DNA of 61,349 nt from Stentor roeselii. Lineage: Eukaryota; Ciliophora; Heterotrichea; Heterotrichida; Stentoridae. Location of the stretch: NCBI GenBank assembly GCA_006503475.1, contig RSEH01000275.1, positions 1 to 61,349 of the forward strand, in the 5' to 3' direction. Within the stretch, counting starts at the first letter, position 1; the number at the start of each line of letters is the position of its first letter. Both the position numbers and the translations under genes were made by a program. Shown here piece after piece: positions 1-11,913 of the stretch. The notes beneath the pieces were generated by a model, which did not search any database, was not told the DNA's origin, and saw only the letters and a list, made by a program, of their open reading frames with translations.

Positions 1-1530
1 TTTCAAATTTTTCATAATTTGAGTTTTTTCATAAGTAATCAAGTCTAAGAAACAAAATTTTGAGTCTTTATCTTTAAGAAGGATGAATTTATGTCCGAAA
101 ACAAAATATAATTGATAAAAGTTTAAATGAATTATCTTAACAATTTTTTCAAATTTATCGTAAATATATACATCACTGTTCATGTCAGAAAACACAAAAA
201 AATTGATGAAAACTTTCCTGTTTTTATTCTGTAGTTCAAACTTAAAATTGTTTTATTAAATTTTAATACAACAAAACTTGATTTATTTTCAGTTGGGTAG
301 CACATCAACTTAAAATAATTGAATACACTCAGGAAAAAGACTCGATCTTTAGCATTAACCAGAAAAATATTTCCATTCATTGTTCCACACAGTAAAATCG
401 ACTTCACAAAACATAAAGATTCCATCTAACTAAAAAAGGAAATTGATTTAATGTTCTTCAACTATTTAAAACAGAAGAAGTTAAGATTATCATAATCATA
501 AGAAATTAACTTCAGTTTTAAAGACACTGACAAACAAAATTCCTTATTTTTCCAAGTTTGTTGTTTTATTATTCAAACTAGCATTTGGCAGTTATTTCCT
601 CCGAAATAAATTCTCATTTTTGATATTTTAACACAACAGATTGCATCACCCAATCACGAAAAACTTTTAGAACTGCCAAATTTTTTGAGGACCATAATTT
701 TATAGAATGATCATTCGAGCAAGTTGCAAACCTTTCATAAACTTTGCAATAATCAATAGAGCTTACTCGTTCAGAATGAGCTTTTGAAGAACTTAATAAG
801 CGAAGAGTATTAATATCTATAAATTGTACATAACCTTCGAAAATTCCAGTCATCAAAATATTACTTTCTTCAGCAAACGCACAACATAGTATCCCTTGTT
901 TCAGATTTTTTTTATCATACGATTTGATGGGTTTAAATGAAACTTTTGAATGATTCCATTCACAAAAACAACAACGAGTTTTTTGGTTTCATTTATTAAT
1001 TATATATTTGAGATTGTACAGTATGTGTGAATCGAATAAATAAGTGAAGCCTTATCAAATTTCCAGATTTTAAAAGAGTTATCAGTGGATCCGCTAAAAA
1101 ACACATTTGCGTCTTCAGAAAACTTTAATGATAAAATTACATCTTGATGTCCTAAGAATATATTTTTTAGCTTTGTGGTTTTCAGATTCCATAAACATAT
1201 TGACGAGTCGCATGACCCTGAAAGTGCGAAATTTGAAGATTCTTAATATCAAGGCACAAAATTTTTGATTTGTGATAAGACAGACAAGCGATTTGGTCAA
1301 GTGCTTGTGCATCCCAAAACCTCACTTTGGAGTCAAACCTCCGCTGATGAGAATGAGTTTTTCTTTTGAGAGACAGAGTGAAAAAAGAGAGCAAGTTTTC
1401 TTTTGAAAGAAATTTTTAAATCTAAAATTATTATTTTGTTTAAGATGATAAAATTTTGTAATTTCTTTTATAACAGCTTGATTGAAAAACTTTATTATTT
1501 GGTTTTTAAGGGTTGGCTTACTATTTGAGT
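1..1530 (-). pseudogene. Decayed WD40-repeat protein gene, running off the left edge
   Basis: WD40-like blades can be followed on the minus strand from about 1530 down to the window edge, but only by changing frame repeatedly. Recognisable pieces include FDSKVRFWDAQALDQIACL (about 1350-1290), SGSCDSSICLWNLKT (about 1225-1180), FFSGSTDNSFKIWKF (about 1110-1060) and CSNDHSIKLWSSKN (about 725-680). At least three frame changes (near 1335, 1240 and 915) are each explained by one missing base beside a T or A run, and in-frame stops lie near 1000 and 620. No 15-nt GT...AG intron removes these breaks. I infer a decayed gene. Several independent one-base assembly errors are the alternative, but the extra stops argue against that. 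Confidence 0.6.
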
Positions 1531-1599
1531 TGATATGTATACTTAATGAAGTTTGAGTCAAAATTTTAAGATTTACTCTTGACTTGTTTTGTAAATGTT

Positions 1600-3500
1600 C
1601 AGCATTAATGTGTTAGCAACTGAGTAAATTTTATAAATAGCAAAATTTGTACTTTCAAAGGTTTGGCCTGACTTAATGATTCCAATCCTTTTAAGTCTTT
1701 TTCTGTGGTTTTTTTATTTTTTTTCAAATTTGTTTATTCTTTTTAGAATATGTTTAGATGAATTATTTTTTATGTTCTTTTTGAGTTAGGATAATGAAAA
1801 TAGTCTAATCTCGCACGAGCAAATGAATTTTTTAATTTCAGACATCAGATTTTGCATATTTATTGTATCTAATATCGAAATATGAAATTAGTACTTTTTA
1901 CTAATATAGGAATCAGTTGTTTTAAATTTTATTGTTAGTTATGATCTAATAATTTTTTATGCACTATAAAATTTTTTGATTTTCCTCCAATATAAACTAA
2001 AAACATAAACTCAAAAAATATATAAGTAATATTGTCCAGTTTATTATCCTTCAAAAAATTAAACTTCAAAAATGAAAACATTTAAAATCAATTTACAGTG
2101 ATATCTATATATAAACTAGTAGATCAAAACAAGCTTTTAAATCTTTTATAAAATAAATAACCTAGAGACTGGAGTTTCAAGAAAGCCTAAAAATTATGTG
2201 TTTGAAAAATGATTCTTTATGTTTAAAATTTTAAATATAGAATTGCTTGCTGATTTTTCACTCTTAGCCCAAAAAATTGGTTATCTTTTATTTATCTCTA
2301 TAACTTATTTCACTTATAGATAACTTCACAAAAACTCGATGATAATTAGTTAATTGAACTAAATTTGTAAAACTACAAAAGATGTCTTGATATTTAAATC
2401 AAATTACTACACAGATACCTTTATATTTAAAAAGAAATAAGCCCTATAATATTTTCTATCAAATTACTTGTAATTAATAAAATAAGTCTTAGGAAAAGAC
2501 AATTTATAACTGTAAAGTCAATCCAAATACTCGAATCATGTATTACTCAAATTTAACTTAATCTTTATAAAAAATCTCTGAAAAAATAAACCAAATAAAC
2601 CATGGATTAAAATAGTATTGTTATAAAAGAACTTTAAGAGTCAAACTTTAGGCAAAAACAATTAACTTATACAAGACTATTTGTTTTATTATAAGGACTT
2701 AATTAAGAATTATTAATTGAACTTCCTATCTAAGCATAATATTTTAATCTAAGCTAGAAGAAATATAAAATAATTTTAGGATTATTGAATTATTTTTCGA
2801 AAACTCTGTGGGTGTAAGTCTCATCAGTTGAGCATGCTAATATTTTATTAATTTTATGCTTATAAACTATATATAGCAAGCAACTGGTATAATTCCTCTT
2901 GAGAAGCACTTATTATAGTCTATTCTATTAAAAATAAACTAAATTATCTAAGTTGATCTAAATACATTTCAAATTTTAGTGGATAATTATATTAAATTAT
3001 CCTATGATCAGATCATGAAAACTTTATTATTTTAGAGAATAAAATCATTAAAAGAGTCATTCTATTATCATAGCAGAATAGAGAAATACTCAATCATCAA
3101 TAACTTACCTTATCTGTATTAATTTATAGCGAAAACAGATATTTCAAGTTGAATAAAAAATATCTAAAACAAATTTGAAATTTTCGGAATTTTTCTCATG
3201 CTTTTAGTTGTCTTTATTATTAGGTTATAATACATAGATTTTCTTTAATTTTCACGATTTAAGAAGAGAGGATATTTTAAATATTGGTTCGATTCTCTTT
3301 TAATTAGTGTTTTACTTTGTTTATATAGCATTTTGTATCAGGATCTGATAAACTTAACTATTTAAATTAGATAGACGATGTTTCTAGTGATTCTCTGTCT
3401 TGATTTTAATATTTTTAAATATACACCTTAATAATTTAGCTGTCTAATATCGAAATTTTTACAATTTAGTTTAAGTGAACCCTGCTAAATATACTTATAA
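1600..3500. other. Non-coding AT-rich stretch
   Basis: About 1.9 kb with no convincing reading frame on either strand and stops in all frames. I see no RNA gene, repeat or hairpin that stands out. It includes the 5' flank of the ubiquitin-like gene, whose start is preceded directly by TTATAA. Confidence 0.6.
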
Positions 3501-5185
3501 ATGGAAAGTGTAGTCTATGATCAAGATCTCTGTCAAAAAATGATGCTCTACATAAATGAGAAATCAGGAATGCAATATACTTTGGAGATTTACCCTTCAG
3601 ACCTTATCAGACAAGTAAAGGAAAAGCTTTATGAATTATCAAAAATTCATCCATCCTATCAAACTTTAAAATTCAATAATGAAGAACTAGAAGATAGCAA
3701 AGCTCTCAGTTTTTATTCAATTAAACCCCATCAAGGTCTTGATCTATATATTATCGAAGATTGTCTCAAAAATATGAAAATAAGTGATCCAAGTGAGACT
3801 GACAATTTAATCACTTTGAACATTATGAAGCCAAATAAAAACACATTAGTGTTTAGATGTAGCAGATTTGATACTGTAAAAATTCTCAAAAACAAGATTT
3901 TTGAAATAGAAAATATTCAAGATTTTAAACAGAGATTAATTTTTGGAACAAAACAACTTGAGGATGAAAAAATAGTTGATGATTATGGGATGAATAATAA
4001 TGATACAGTTAATCTTACAGTACTAAAAAATTTTGAGAATGATGGTCATGTAATCATAAAAACTTCCTTGGGTCAAGTTTTGTCATTGAGAAATATTCAA
4101 GGACTAACCATAAGAATGCTAAAAATAAACATTGAGAAGGTTTTATTAATACCAAAAACAAGTCAGCAACTTTTTTTGAATGAAATAGAACTTAGAAATT
4201 TTAAAAACCTTACAGATTATGGAGTACAAAATGAGGATATACTTTTCCTATTAGCAGAACCAAAGAATGATATTATAAACTTTTTTGTTAAACTCCCATC
4301 AAATATTTTATTATCATTAAATTGTCCTGGCTCTACAAAAATATCAAAAATTTTTAAAACAATAGAAGAAATTGAAGGAATACCTTCTGAAAAACAATTT
4401 TTTATACAAAAGAATTGTTTGATAAAGAATATGAAATAGAAGATTATCCAATAAATGATGGAGATACAATAGATTTAGCCGTAAAGATAAATTATGATCC
4501 ACTGGCTGAAAATAATATAAAAATCTTTCTTAAAACTTTAGCAGGTCAAACTTTTGACATTTATCTTAATTCACTTTCGAAAATTATAGAAATTAATATC
4601 GCCCTCGAAGAAGCTGAAGGAATTCCATCCAATCAACAGAAAATCATATTCGCTGGCAGAGTACTTGAACTTTGGAAAACACTTGCTGATTATAATATTC
4701 AAAAAGAATCAATCTTACATCTCCTACTTAAGCTGAGAAGAGAAGTAACTGGTCCGGTGCTAGTTCTTCTTCCAGAAATCATTTTTAATGAGGTGAATTT
4801 AATAGAGCAACTTGATTTCGGATCAAATTGTCCTCCATGGGCTGATGTTGGATATGGACTGATTATTAATGGAATATGCAGCAACTCTTTATGTCTTGCT
4901 TTCAATCAGTTGGTCTACAAGACCCTTGGGTATGGTCAGTTTGATTTGAGGAATATCTTGAATAATTTGTCTATCTGCCCTGCTTGTGATCAAAAAATCG
5001 AGTGCAGAAATATGATATTCATCAGATCCTTGTGGTATTATAAGGCTGTGCTTGAAGATGGAACTAAAGTTACTACGAAAGACAATCCTAGCTTCACACA
5101 TAAAAATAAATATGCGGCTTATTTGAAAGGAGATGATAATAAATATCAATCAATAAGAGTTTTTGTTAAAGACCACATTGAATAA
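3501..5185 (+). CDS. Penta-ubiquitin-like protein with C-terminal Cys-rich domain (one frame break)
   Basis: Five ubiquitin-like domains in tandem: residues about 12-86, 100-175, 180-252, 258-330 (across the break) and a fifth after it. The fifth is closest to ubiquitin, with [48 protein letters not shown]. It is followed by RE, not GG, and no diGly processing site separates the units, so this looks like a scaffold rather than a ubiquitin precursor. After it comes a Cys-rich domain with GICSNSLC and CPACDQKI pairs, probably zinc binding. The frame breaks near 4410: the first frame stops at 4439 and the second is open from at least 4415. Alignment to ubiquitin is exactly one residue short there, as expected for one lost base. 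The start is preceded by TTATAA. Whether the break is real or an assembly error cannot be told here. Confidence 0.8.
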
Positions 5186-6192
5186 ATATAGCTTAATCAT
5201 ATTATCAATAAATATTGTTGTTAAAGATGAATTTTTAGAGAATTTCGATATTAAATAAAGGCTATTAACTATTCTTCCTTTAACCACTTAATGAATTTAA
5301 GTATCATATTCCTTATCCATCCATCACTTGACTAAATACAATGATTACCTCATAGTCCTATCCTCGGTTCATAGGAATAATCAAAGTTCAGGAATTACAA
5401 AATAAAGCAGCTTCTTCAATAAATAGAAATTGATATCTTCATGCAGATATTAAAATTTAGCTAAAGTCTAGATTTAATCACTATTATTGAACTTTAAAAC
5501 CGTTATCTAATATGATTTAATTATAATGACCGCATATTAAGTTGCGAAAACAAATAATATCGAGTTTCGGTAAATTTCAGGATTAAAATTTTAATTTAAT
5601 TATGTTTTAATTATTGTAGGCTTGACCCAGTATGCTTAAATTATTCTTAAATTAGAGACTCAGGCTACGAGAATTTTATATTTTTTGAGAAGAATAGTTT
5701 GTTTTCGATTTTATATAAAATTTTTTTATGTTATTTCAATTTTATATCTTATTCGACTATTCCAAATTAGTTTCTTGCAGTGATTGAATGAACTGCTGGT
5801 TCAAAATATAAGATTATATCTAAAAGTGAAAGGATTATTGTTCTTTTGATGATTACAGTGTGATCTTCTATAAATGAGCCTTTATTTTATTCTGAAACTA
5901 TCGTAATCTTTACTGTTTGTGTATGGCGCGTTGAGGCATTTGTTATTAGGTGCATTTTAATCTTGGGGTTATTTTTGGTAGAACTTAAGCATTTACACTT
6001 GATATCATCATATATTTTCAGTTGAATAATTTGTTAACACTAAATAAAATGTTAAATTAAAATTTGACTTGAAAATAATTTTTCACCTTTTATAGCTAAT
6101 CAACATCACTAGCCTATTAAGATAATCCAGTCTTAAACTACCTAAAACTTTAAGTTTACAAACATTAATCCTTATATTGAACCTTTATAATA
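5186..6192. other. Non-coding AT-rich spacer
   Basis: About 1 kb without a supported gene or RNA. It holds the 3' flank of the ubiquitin-like gene and the upstream region of the B-box-like gene, where TTTATAATA abuts the start codon. Confidence 0.6.
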
Positions 6193-8096
6193 ATGGAAAG
6201 CATCTGCTCAGGCAGTGGCTGTGACGGAAAGCCAAAAAAAAGATGTTCATGCGACCCTTCGCTTCAATTCTGCGAGAAACACTCCCACAAGCACTTCTCC
6301 GAACCAGGAGCGCACAACCTCTCCTCATTCATAGCAGAGAAAGACTTATCAGCTTCAACAAAAATCTCTAAAGAAATGAGGACTTTATCATCAACAATCT
6401 CAAAAGTGATGAAAACAGGCAAAAGTATGTTTGAAGAGGTTTCCCGAAAAATTTGCGAAATCACTGAACAACTGACTGACCGTCAAGACACTCTAATCAG
6501 CATCGCCTCAAATCTCGACTCAGACAATCAACAGTCCGAGGCCTTCACAGGTCTCGGGGATCTGGGAATCAAGTTTAAAAGTTGTGAAGAATTCAAGAAA
6601 ATGCTTGATGATTATTTCTCAAAAGAAAGTGTTTCAGTTGATTTTTCAATCTTCAATCAAGACATTAAAAATATCCTGAATCACATTCAAACTAGTAACA
6701 AGGTTTTAGAAGAAGTCAAAAAACAGTCAAAAAATGATAAACAAAGCAGAGAAGACTTCAAGAAAAAATTGAAAGAAATTGAAAAATCTTCTGAATTTAA
6801 TGAAAAAAAAAATCAAGAATTTTTCCTTGAAAGAGAAAAAAAATTTGCTACATGTGCGAAAATGACTGAACTTGAAAAGCGAGTTGAAAATCTTGAGAAA
6901 CAAGTGAAAAGTGGAAATATTTCAATTGAGGAGCTAAAAAAATCTCATGGTTACTTGAACTATATCTTAAATTCTCAGTTCAGTGAAAAAATAGATGCTA
7001 TTGAGGAAAATTCCAATGATCTTGATCAGCAGATCAGTTTCAACAAGAAGTCCATCGACGACTTGAACAAAAAAATAGCGGCTTTCGATAAAGAACTAGC
7101 TGAAAAAAATACTATCATTGAACGTCAGAAGAAAATAATTGAAGATTTCTATCATCGACAGAGTGTTTATGAGAAGACTATTGATGGCTTTTCTCGGAAG
7201 CTCGATTCCCAAGAGACACAAATAAACGTTCATTTTATTCGATTTTTTGATAAAATTGATAAAAAAATCGCGAAAGTAGCTTCAATCTTTGACACTCCCC
7301 ACATCCAAGAATCTCCTCAGGAAGAACGGCCTCATATTGCCCCCTTGACAACTGTGAACATTTCTACGATATCTTCAAGAATTCGAAGTTCTGTGGGTCT
7401 TTTTCAAGGGATTGGATCTAGACAAGTGATTCAACGGATTAGACCTGCACAAGAGTCTCAAGCTGATCATTATTCAAGAAATTTCCCTGCTATTGGAGAA
7501 CCTGCTAAAAAAAGCAAAGACATCTGGAGTCATTTGGATGATAAACTTGAAAAACTCTTTGATAATTTACTTGGATTATTCAATAGGTTCAAATACGAAA
7601 TTCATGAACGATTGCAAGAATTTAGACCAGAAACTATTTCAAGTACAATTGATGTGCAAAGAATTAATCATGGCTTAAGACTACCGGCTGAAAGACAACT
7701 CGTTATGTAAAGAAAATTAGAATAAGAGAACAAGAAGTCAATAATGAAAGGAGAAGACAACAAGAATTAGAGATTATAGAAGAAAACAAGAAAAGACAAG
7801 AGGATATTCGCCGTCAGCAAGAACAGCAGAGACTTGAAAATGAAAAGTAAAATTCAAGAAGGCTAATAGAAATGCTACAAAGACAACGAGAACTAACGCT
7901 TGAACGATTACAAAATGAAAGAGAGTTCAAAGGAATGGCTTATCATGAGTTTGAAAGCCTGAGCTTCGAGATGAAATATCTGAAGTTAAAGGAATGGTTT
8001 AATCTTGCGATCAAAAGAATAGAGCTAATCAAGAGTATCAAGCTTTCTCATGACTCAAGATTTTTATATGTTTGTATAAACCATCCAGGTATATGA
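6193..8096 (+). CDS. B-box-like zinc finger and coiled-coil protein with damaged 3' end
   Basis: The first 505 codons (6193-7710) are open. Residues 5-41 carry a B-box-like cluster (CSGSGC, CSCDPSLQFCEKHSHKH, then H41). Long heptad coiled coils follow, about residues 50-380, then a less regular segment. At 7708 the frame meets TAA. Coding continues in another frame as a charged helix (IREQEVNNERRRQQELEI). This join needs either a 14-nt GT...AG removal (7707-7720) or one added base. A 15-nt intron at 7847-7861 then removes the next stop and leads to SHDSRFLYVC, which resembles the start of a WD40/NHL-type propeller, before a stop at 8096. Further propeller-like scraps lie to about 8467. I infer a TRIM-like architecture whose propeller has been lost. 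The product and 3' end are uncertain. Confidence 0.6.
7847..7861 (+). other. 15-nt intron in the B-box-like gene
   Basis: The sequence GTAAAATTCAAGAAG contains an in-frame TAA. Removing it joins ENEK to LIEML with the downstream helix in frame. GT...AG ends and an A at position 10 match the other three introns of the window. Confidence 0.75.
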
Positions 8097-8816
8097 AAAA
8101 AAGATCGTATTTAAAGCGAAGCAGGTTAAAACTAAGCAGGTAATTTTTATGAAGGTAGAAAAAAATAGGATATTGGATTCAAGCAAGTGTATTAATAATA
8201 CAGAAGAATGATTTAGAGAAGTAAATTTCAGCAAGATTGTAAACAAAACTTTCAGCCTTATTTGGTAAATAGCATTCAGCAAGTATTATTTATTAGAAAT
8301 CTGTAGATCTTATGAAGGTTCGAGGTATTTCAAAAGAAGATAATTAGTGCTTACAGTGATTAACATCCAATCAAGTCAATTTGAGTTGAGTGGCTATCCA
8401 GTTAACATCAGAGAGGCTATTATGTGGATGAATACTTACCCTGAATGTGTGTTCCTAACTGGGATTTAAGATAGATTAGTTAACTTAGTTTAGATATAGA
8501 ATGTTTTCAAGTTCATTAAAGTATAATGCGTCTACTTGAATTTTTAAAAGTGATTTTATTTATAAGAGATAGATTTTAAATTTATCCTTATCACACAAAC
8601 TCCATCCTAATTATAACAATAAAAATTGAATTTCGGCTGATTCAAATCGATTTGATCAATTAATGAAATAGAAAAGAACGATTTTGTCAATCAATTCCAA
8701 CTTATATATTCAGTTTTTATTTTATGTGCTTTTAAGGTAAGTTTTATTATTCAAATCTCATAGATAATATCATAATATATCTTATCTAGAATCTATAATC
8801 TATATTAATTAACTAA
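8097..8816. other. Spacer with decayed coding scraps
   Basis: The plus strand keeps short propeller-like pieces out of frame with each other, for example around 8105-8210 and 8360-8467. The latter ends in PECVFLTGI, a stop, then DRLVN, which is reminiscent of a WD40 blade. These are probably the lost 3' part of the upstream gene. From about 8470 to 8816 nothing is seen. Confidence 0.35.
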
Positions 8817-10025
8817 CTAAACTATAAAATTTTCATTATAATTTCTATATTTTATTGAATTTTCGAGATTCTTTGATAACAATTTGAATTTCGGATCAAG
8901 AGCACTTTCACTATCTGATGATTGATTAAACTTTAATTGCAAGTTTAGACTTAGCCAATTAGTTTGTAAAACAGCTTTAAAAATCTTTATATAATCCCTC
9001 AGCACAATTCTGAAATCATCTCTTGGTTCATCAATTTTTCGATAAATTAAATTCAATGGGTAAAAGCAATTTAGAGACAAATACTGAATAAGATCTAGCC
9101 ATTTTAACCTATTTTGATCTATATCAAAAACATCAATAAATTCATATTTTCCAAATTTTTTAGTTACAATTGTTCTTAATTCATATCTAGCAAGATTTCT
9201 TCCGAATATATTTCCGAGATCCAAATATCTGCTGATAGAAGATAGTATAATAAAAGTGTCTAAACAACTAACTCCTGTTTTCCAAATAAATTCAATTATA
9301 AATATATCTAAAATATTAGATATTCCAACTTTATTTTTAGGTTGATTGCAAGAAGAACAATCTCTGCCTGTTATGTATTCTGGCATCATTTTAAGTGATT
9401 CTAAAAATCTTTCTTTATGCTGAGAGATTATTCTGCATATTATTTGAACATCAACATATCCAGGAGACTTTGCAATGAATTCATATTCTTCATTATAACC
9501 TTCATTAAGTATAAAATTTGTATCGAAATATTGACAGATACTAAATGCGATATTTTTTCTCTCAGATTTATCCAAACATTTTTTGCATAAGGTATCAAAT
9601 TCTTGCATATAAAAATTTTGATGTAGAATGCAATTTTTAGAGCATTCACAATTCAATGCATTGAAAATCTTAACATAAATCATACAATCATAACTATGGA
9701 AATAGGCCAAAAGTACTCGAAGCATGTCTATCGGTTGAATATTTTCTGAAATTTTTGATCCGAATGACATTGAATCTTCGAAAATAAACGATTCTAACTC
9801 TACGTAGCATTTATTTGATTCAGTGATGTTCTGATCTAAAATATTTTCAATTAATTCAATAAATTTAGGAAAAGCTTCGATCTTTGTATTTTTTTCTAGC
9901 TTTTGTTTTATTTTATTTATCTGTTCTCTGACCTTTTCCTTTAGAATCAGTAAAATTCTTAGTGAAACTTCAAGAGTTGAGCATTCAAAGACACTAGTTT
10001 TCCATACATTTTTCAAGGAAGCCAT
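8817..10025 (-). CDS. Inactive USP53/54-like pseudo-deubiquitinase, paralogue 1
   Basis: 402 residues. The order of features follows the USP53/54 type of peptidase-C19 domain. An N-terminal helix (LKNVWKTSVFECSTLEVSL) sits where the catalytic-Cys motif would be. A zinc-finger-like region follows, with CSKNCILHQNF then CKKC, then GRDCSSCNQP and a beta-rich block (DIFIIEFIW, LDLGNIFG). The end pattern KWLDLIQYLSLNCFYPLNLIYRK corresponds to the region preceding the C-terminal strand. The canonical Asn-x-Gly-x-x-Cys and His-Tyr-Ser motifs are absent, so hydrolase activity is not expected. It may bind ubiquitin or act as a scaffold, which is inference. It is the last of three same-strand paralogues. 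Upstream of the start, TTTATAATAAATA precedes ATG. Confidence 0.6.
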   Translation of the reverse strand: MASLKNVWKTSVFECSTLEVSLRILLILKEKVREQINKIKQKLEKNTKIEAFPKFIELIENILDQNITESNKCYVELESFIFEDSMSFGSKISENIQPIDMLRVLLAYFHSYDCMIYVKIFNALNCECSKNCILHQNFYMQEFDTLCKKCLDKSERKNIAFSICQYFDTNFILNEGYNEEYEFIAKSPGYVDVQIICRIISQHKERFLESLKMMPEYITGRDCSSCNQPKNKVGISNILDIFIIEFIWKTGVSCLDTFIILSSISRYLDLGNIFGRNLARYELRTIVTKKFGKYEFIDVFDIDQNRLKWLDLIQYLSLNCFYPLNLIYRKIDEPRDDFRIVLRDYIKIFKAVLQTNWLSLNLQLKFNQSSDSESALDPKFKLLSKNLENSIKYRNYNENFIV

Positions 10026-10150
10026 TATTTATTATAAAGATGAATTTATAGGAAAATTTAGAAGGAAGTAAAGAAGGGTGCTTTGAATTTACTGTTTAGC
10101 CTTTCTAATATTCTTATTAGACTCGAATCTAATATTGATTATTGATAAAT

Positions 10151-11593
10151 TTATTTCTTATGTTTTAATGTTCTAGAATTTATGCTGGTTGTTGATGATT
10201 GGTTAACTCTGGTCTTTGATTTTACTTCTTCTTGTTTAACTTTATCATTTTCTTCTTTTTTTGATAATTCATCTTCTGATACCTTCTCTTTTTGTTTGAT
10301 CTCTGTATTAATTTGAACTTTTTCTGAATTAATATTATTATTGGTCTGTCTATTTATAGGTTTGCTTGAAATCGACTTTGAATTATTTTCCGTATTCGAT
10401 TTTTTATCTTCAACGCAAGCATTTTGATTTTTGCGAATTGGAAGACTAACCTGATTATTAAAAGTTTCATCAGCAGCGTTTTTTTTTGTATTATTTTTCT
10501 CTGGAATTTTTGGTAAATTCGGTTTTCCAGTGTTCTTGTTAATTATAGTTGATTTAGTCCTGGAAATAGGCAAGCTAGTTGTGGCTGAAGCATGTGATTC
10601 GAAATGCCGTTCAAGGGGCTTTGGCTTTAAATTGCTTTGATCGATAATAAAATCTAACTGAATGGCGAGCTTCTGAAGTTTCAGAATATCCCTCTCATCG
10701 AGAAGTAAATGAGACATACCTACCTCCTTTTGGGTGTAAATAAGAGTAACTGGATGCGACAAATCAACAAGTATTGATGTTATTCTATCTACCCAGGTTT
10801 CTTTGTTTAAATCCCCAGTTACTTCAAAGTACCTTAACTGATCACTGCATTTAATAATGATTCCTTTCAGTGAATATTGTAGGTTTTTACCTAAATATCC
10901 AAAATCTTCTGCTGAAAAAGAAAAATTTATTGAGAGGAGAACGATCAAAGTGCAAATCCTTGAAGGATTCTGATTTTTCCAGTTTAGGTTCACAAAAAGA
11001 TGCATCGGGACATTGACTGTACGATCTATCGGATCAATCAAACTAACCTTCATGCTCGAAATGATTTTTTTCACCTGCTCCAAATCTCTATCGAAATTCT
11101 CAATTTTCAAGAAAATCCCTGGAATGCAGCTTATTCGGTTAAAAGTCCCAAAATCGATTTTTCTTAGATGTTTATAAAGATCAAAGTTTGCAAAAAAAGC
11201 ACTTTCTGACTTTTTTTCTTCTGGTTTGATTATCTGATTATTAAATTTTTTTGTAGAATAAGTTTTTGTAGGAGTTTTGGATCTGTTTGATATCTCGTCC
11301 TTTTTCTGTTTCTTGTCGAGTTCTTGACATTCAAAAATGATCAATTTTAAGAGATCCATGTGAGTGAAACTTGGTTTTGAATGAATTGTTTTTATGTATT
11401 GGGCTAAATTTTTGATTTTTTCTCGATATGAAGCCTGCTGATTTACCACTGAAGATGCTGAGTTTATAGAAAATAAAAGTTTTGAACTGAACAAGGGGAG
11501 TTTTTTTTTCCCATCCCAGAGCCCTAGTTTAGAGACAATCTCAAGAATGACTTTTAGGTTTAGAGAGAGAAACTTTGAGAACTCAGATTCCAT
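10151..11593 (-). CDS. Inactive USP-like protein, paralogue 2, with basic low-complexity tail
   Basis: 480 residues. Residues about 1-310 follow the same plan as the neighbouring paralogues. The alignable pieces are a beta block with VPMHLFVNLNW and FGYLGKNLQYSLKG, and the terminal pattern ETWVDRITSILVDLSHPVTLIYTQKE. The zinc-finger cysteines seen in the other two are missing, and no catalytic Cys or His motif is visible. From about residue 330 the protein becomes Ser-, Asn- and Lys-rich (many EEK, KSK and NNN runs) and probably disordered. It is the most diverged of the three. Membership rests mainly on synteny and the C-terminal strand pattern. Confidence 0.5.
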   Translation of the reverse strand: MESEFSKFLSLNLKVILEIVSKLGLWDGKKKLPLFSSKLLFSINSASSVVNQQASYREKIKNLAQYIKTIHSKPSFTHMDLLKLIIFECQELDKKQKKDEISNRSKTPTKTYSTKKFNNQIIKPEEKKSESAFFANFDLYKHLRKIDFGTFNRISCIPGIFLKIENFDRDLEQVKKIISSMKVSLIDPIDRTVNVPMHLFVNLNWKNQNPSRICTLIVLLSINFSFSAEDFGYLGKNLQYSLKGIIIKCSDQLRYFEVTGDLNKETWVDRITSILVDLSHPVTLIYTQKEVGMSHLLLDERDILKLQKLAIQLDFIIDQSNLKPKPLERHFESHASATTSLPISRTKSTIINKNTGKPNLPKIPEKNNTKKNAADETFNNQVSLPIRKNQNACVEDKKSNTENNSKSISSKPINRQTNNNINSEKVQINTEIKQKEKVSEDELSKKEENDKVKQEEVKSKTRVNQSSTTSINSRTLKHKK

Positions 11594-11913
11594 TTATTGG
11601 TCTACTTTTAGGTAATGTTAAGATGATTGATAAGTTTGAATATTAGGTAGTTTAACATTTGGATTTAAATAAGCTTGCTGTATAAATAAAATTATCAATT
11701 TTATAATCATATTCTATTGAACAGAAAAACCCTCAACTTAAAAGTTCAGCTGAGCCAATAATCTGATTCAATTAAACCTAATATAATCATAAATTTATTA
11801 TAATTAATCTAAATTAGTCTTTGATCAAGACTTAGAAAATTTTTAATTAAACCCTCTAAATCTTAAGTAAAAATTCACTATTAACTCACCTCAAACATTC
11901 CTTATTGATTATT
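11594..11913. other. Short spacer between USP-like paralogues
   Basis: 320 bp of AT-rich DNA with no supported gene, between the stop of paralogue 3 and the start of paralogue 2. Confidence 0.6.

Noticed and set aside
4390-4440. Programmed ribosomal frameshift in the Ubl gene
   Set aside because: A -1 shift is needed, but no X-XXY-YYZ heptamer is in frame and no stop precedes a clear stimulatory structure. The alignment is one residue short, which fits a lost base better.
8074-8103. Two further 15-nt GT...AG strings (8074-8088, 8089-8103) as introns
   Set aside because: Removing either or both leads to a stop within a few codons, so they do not improve the gene model.
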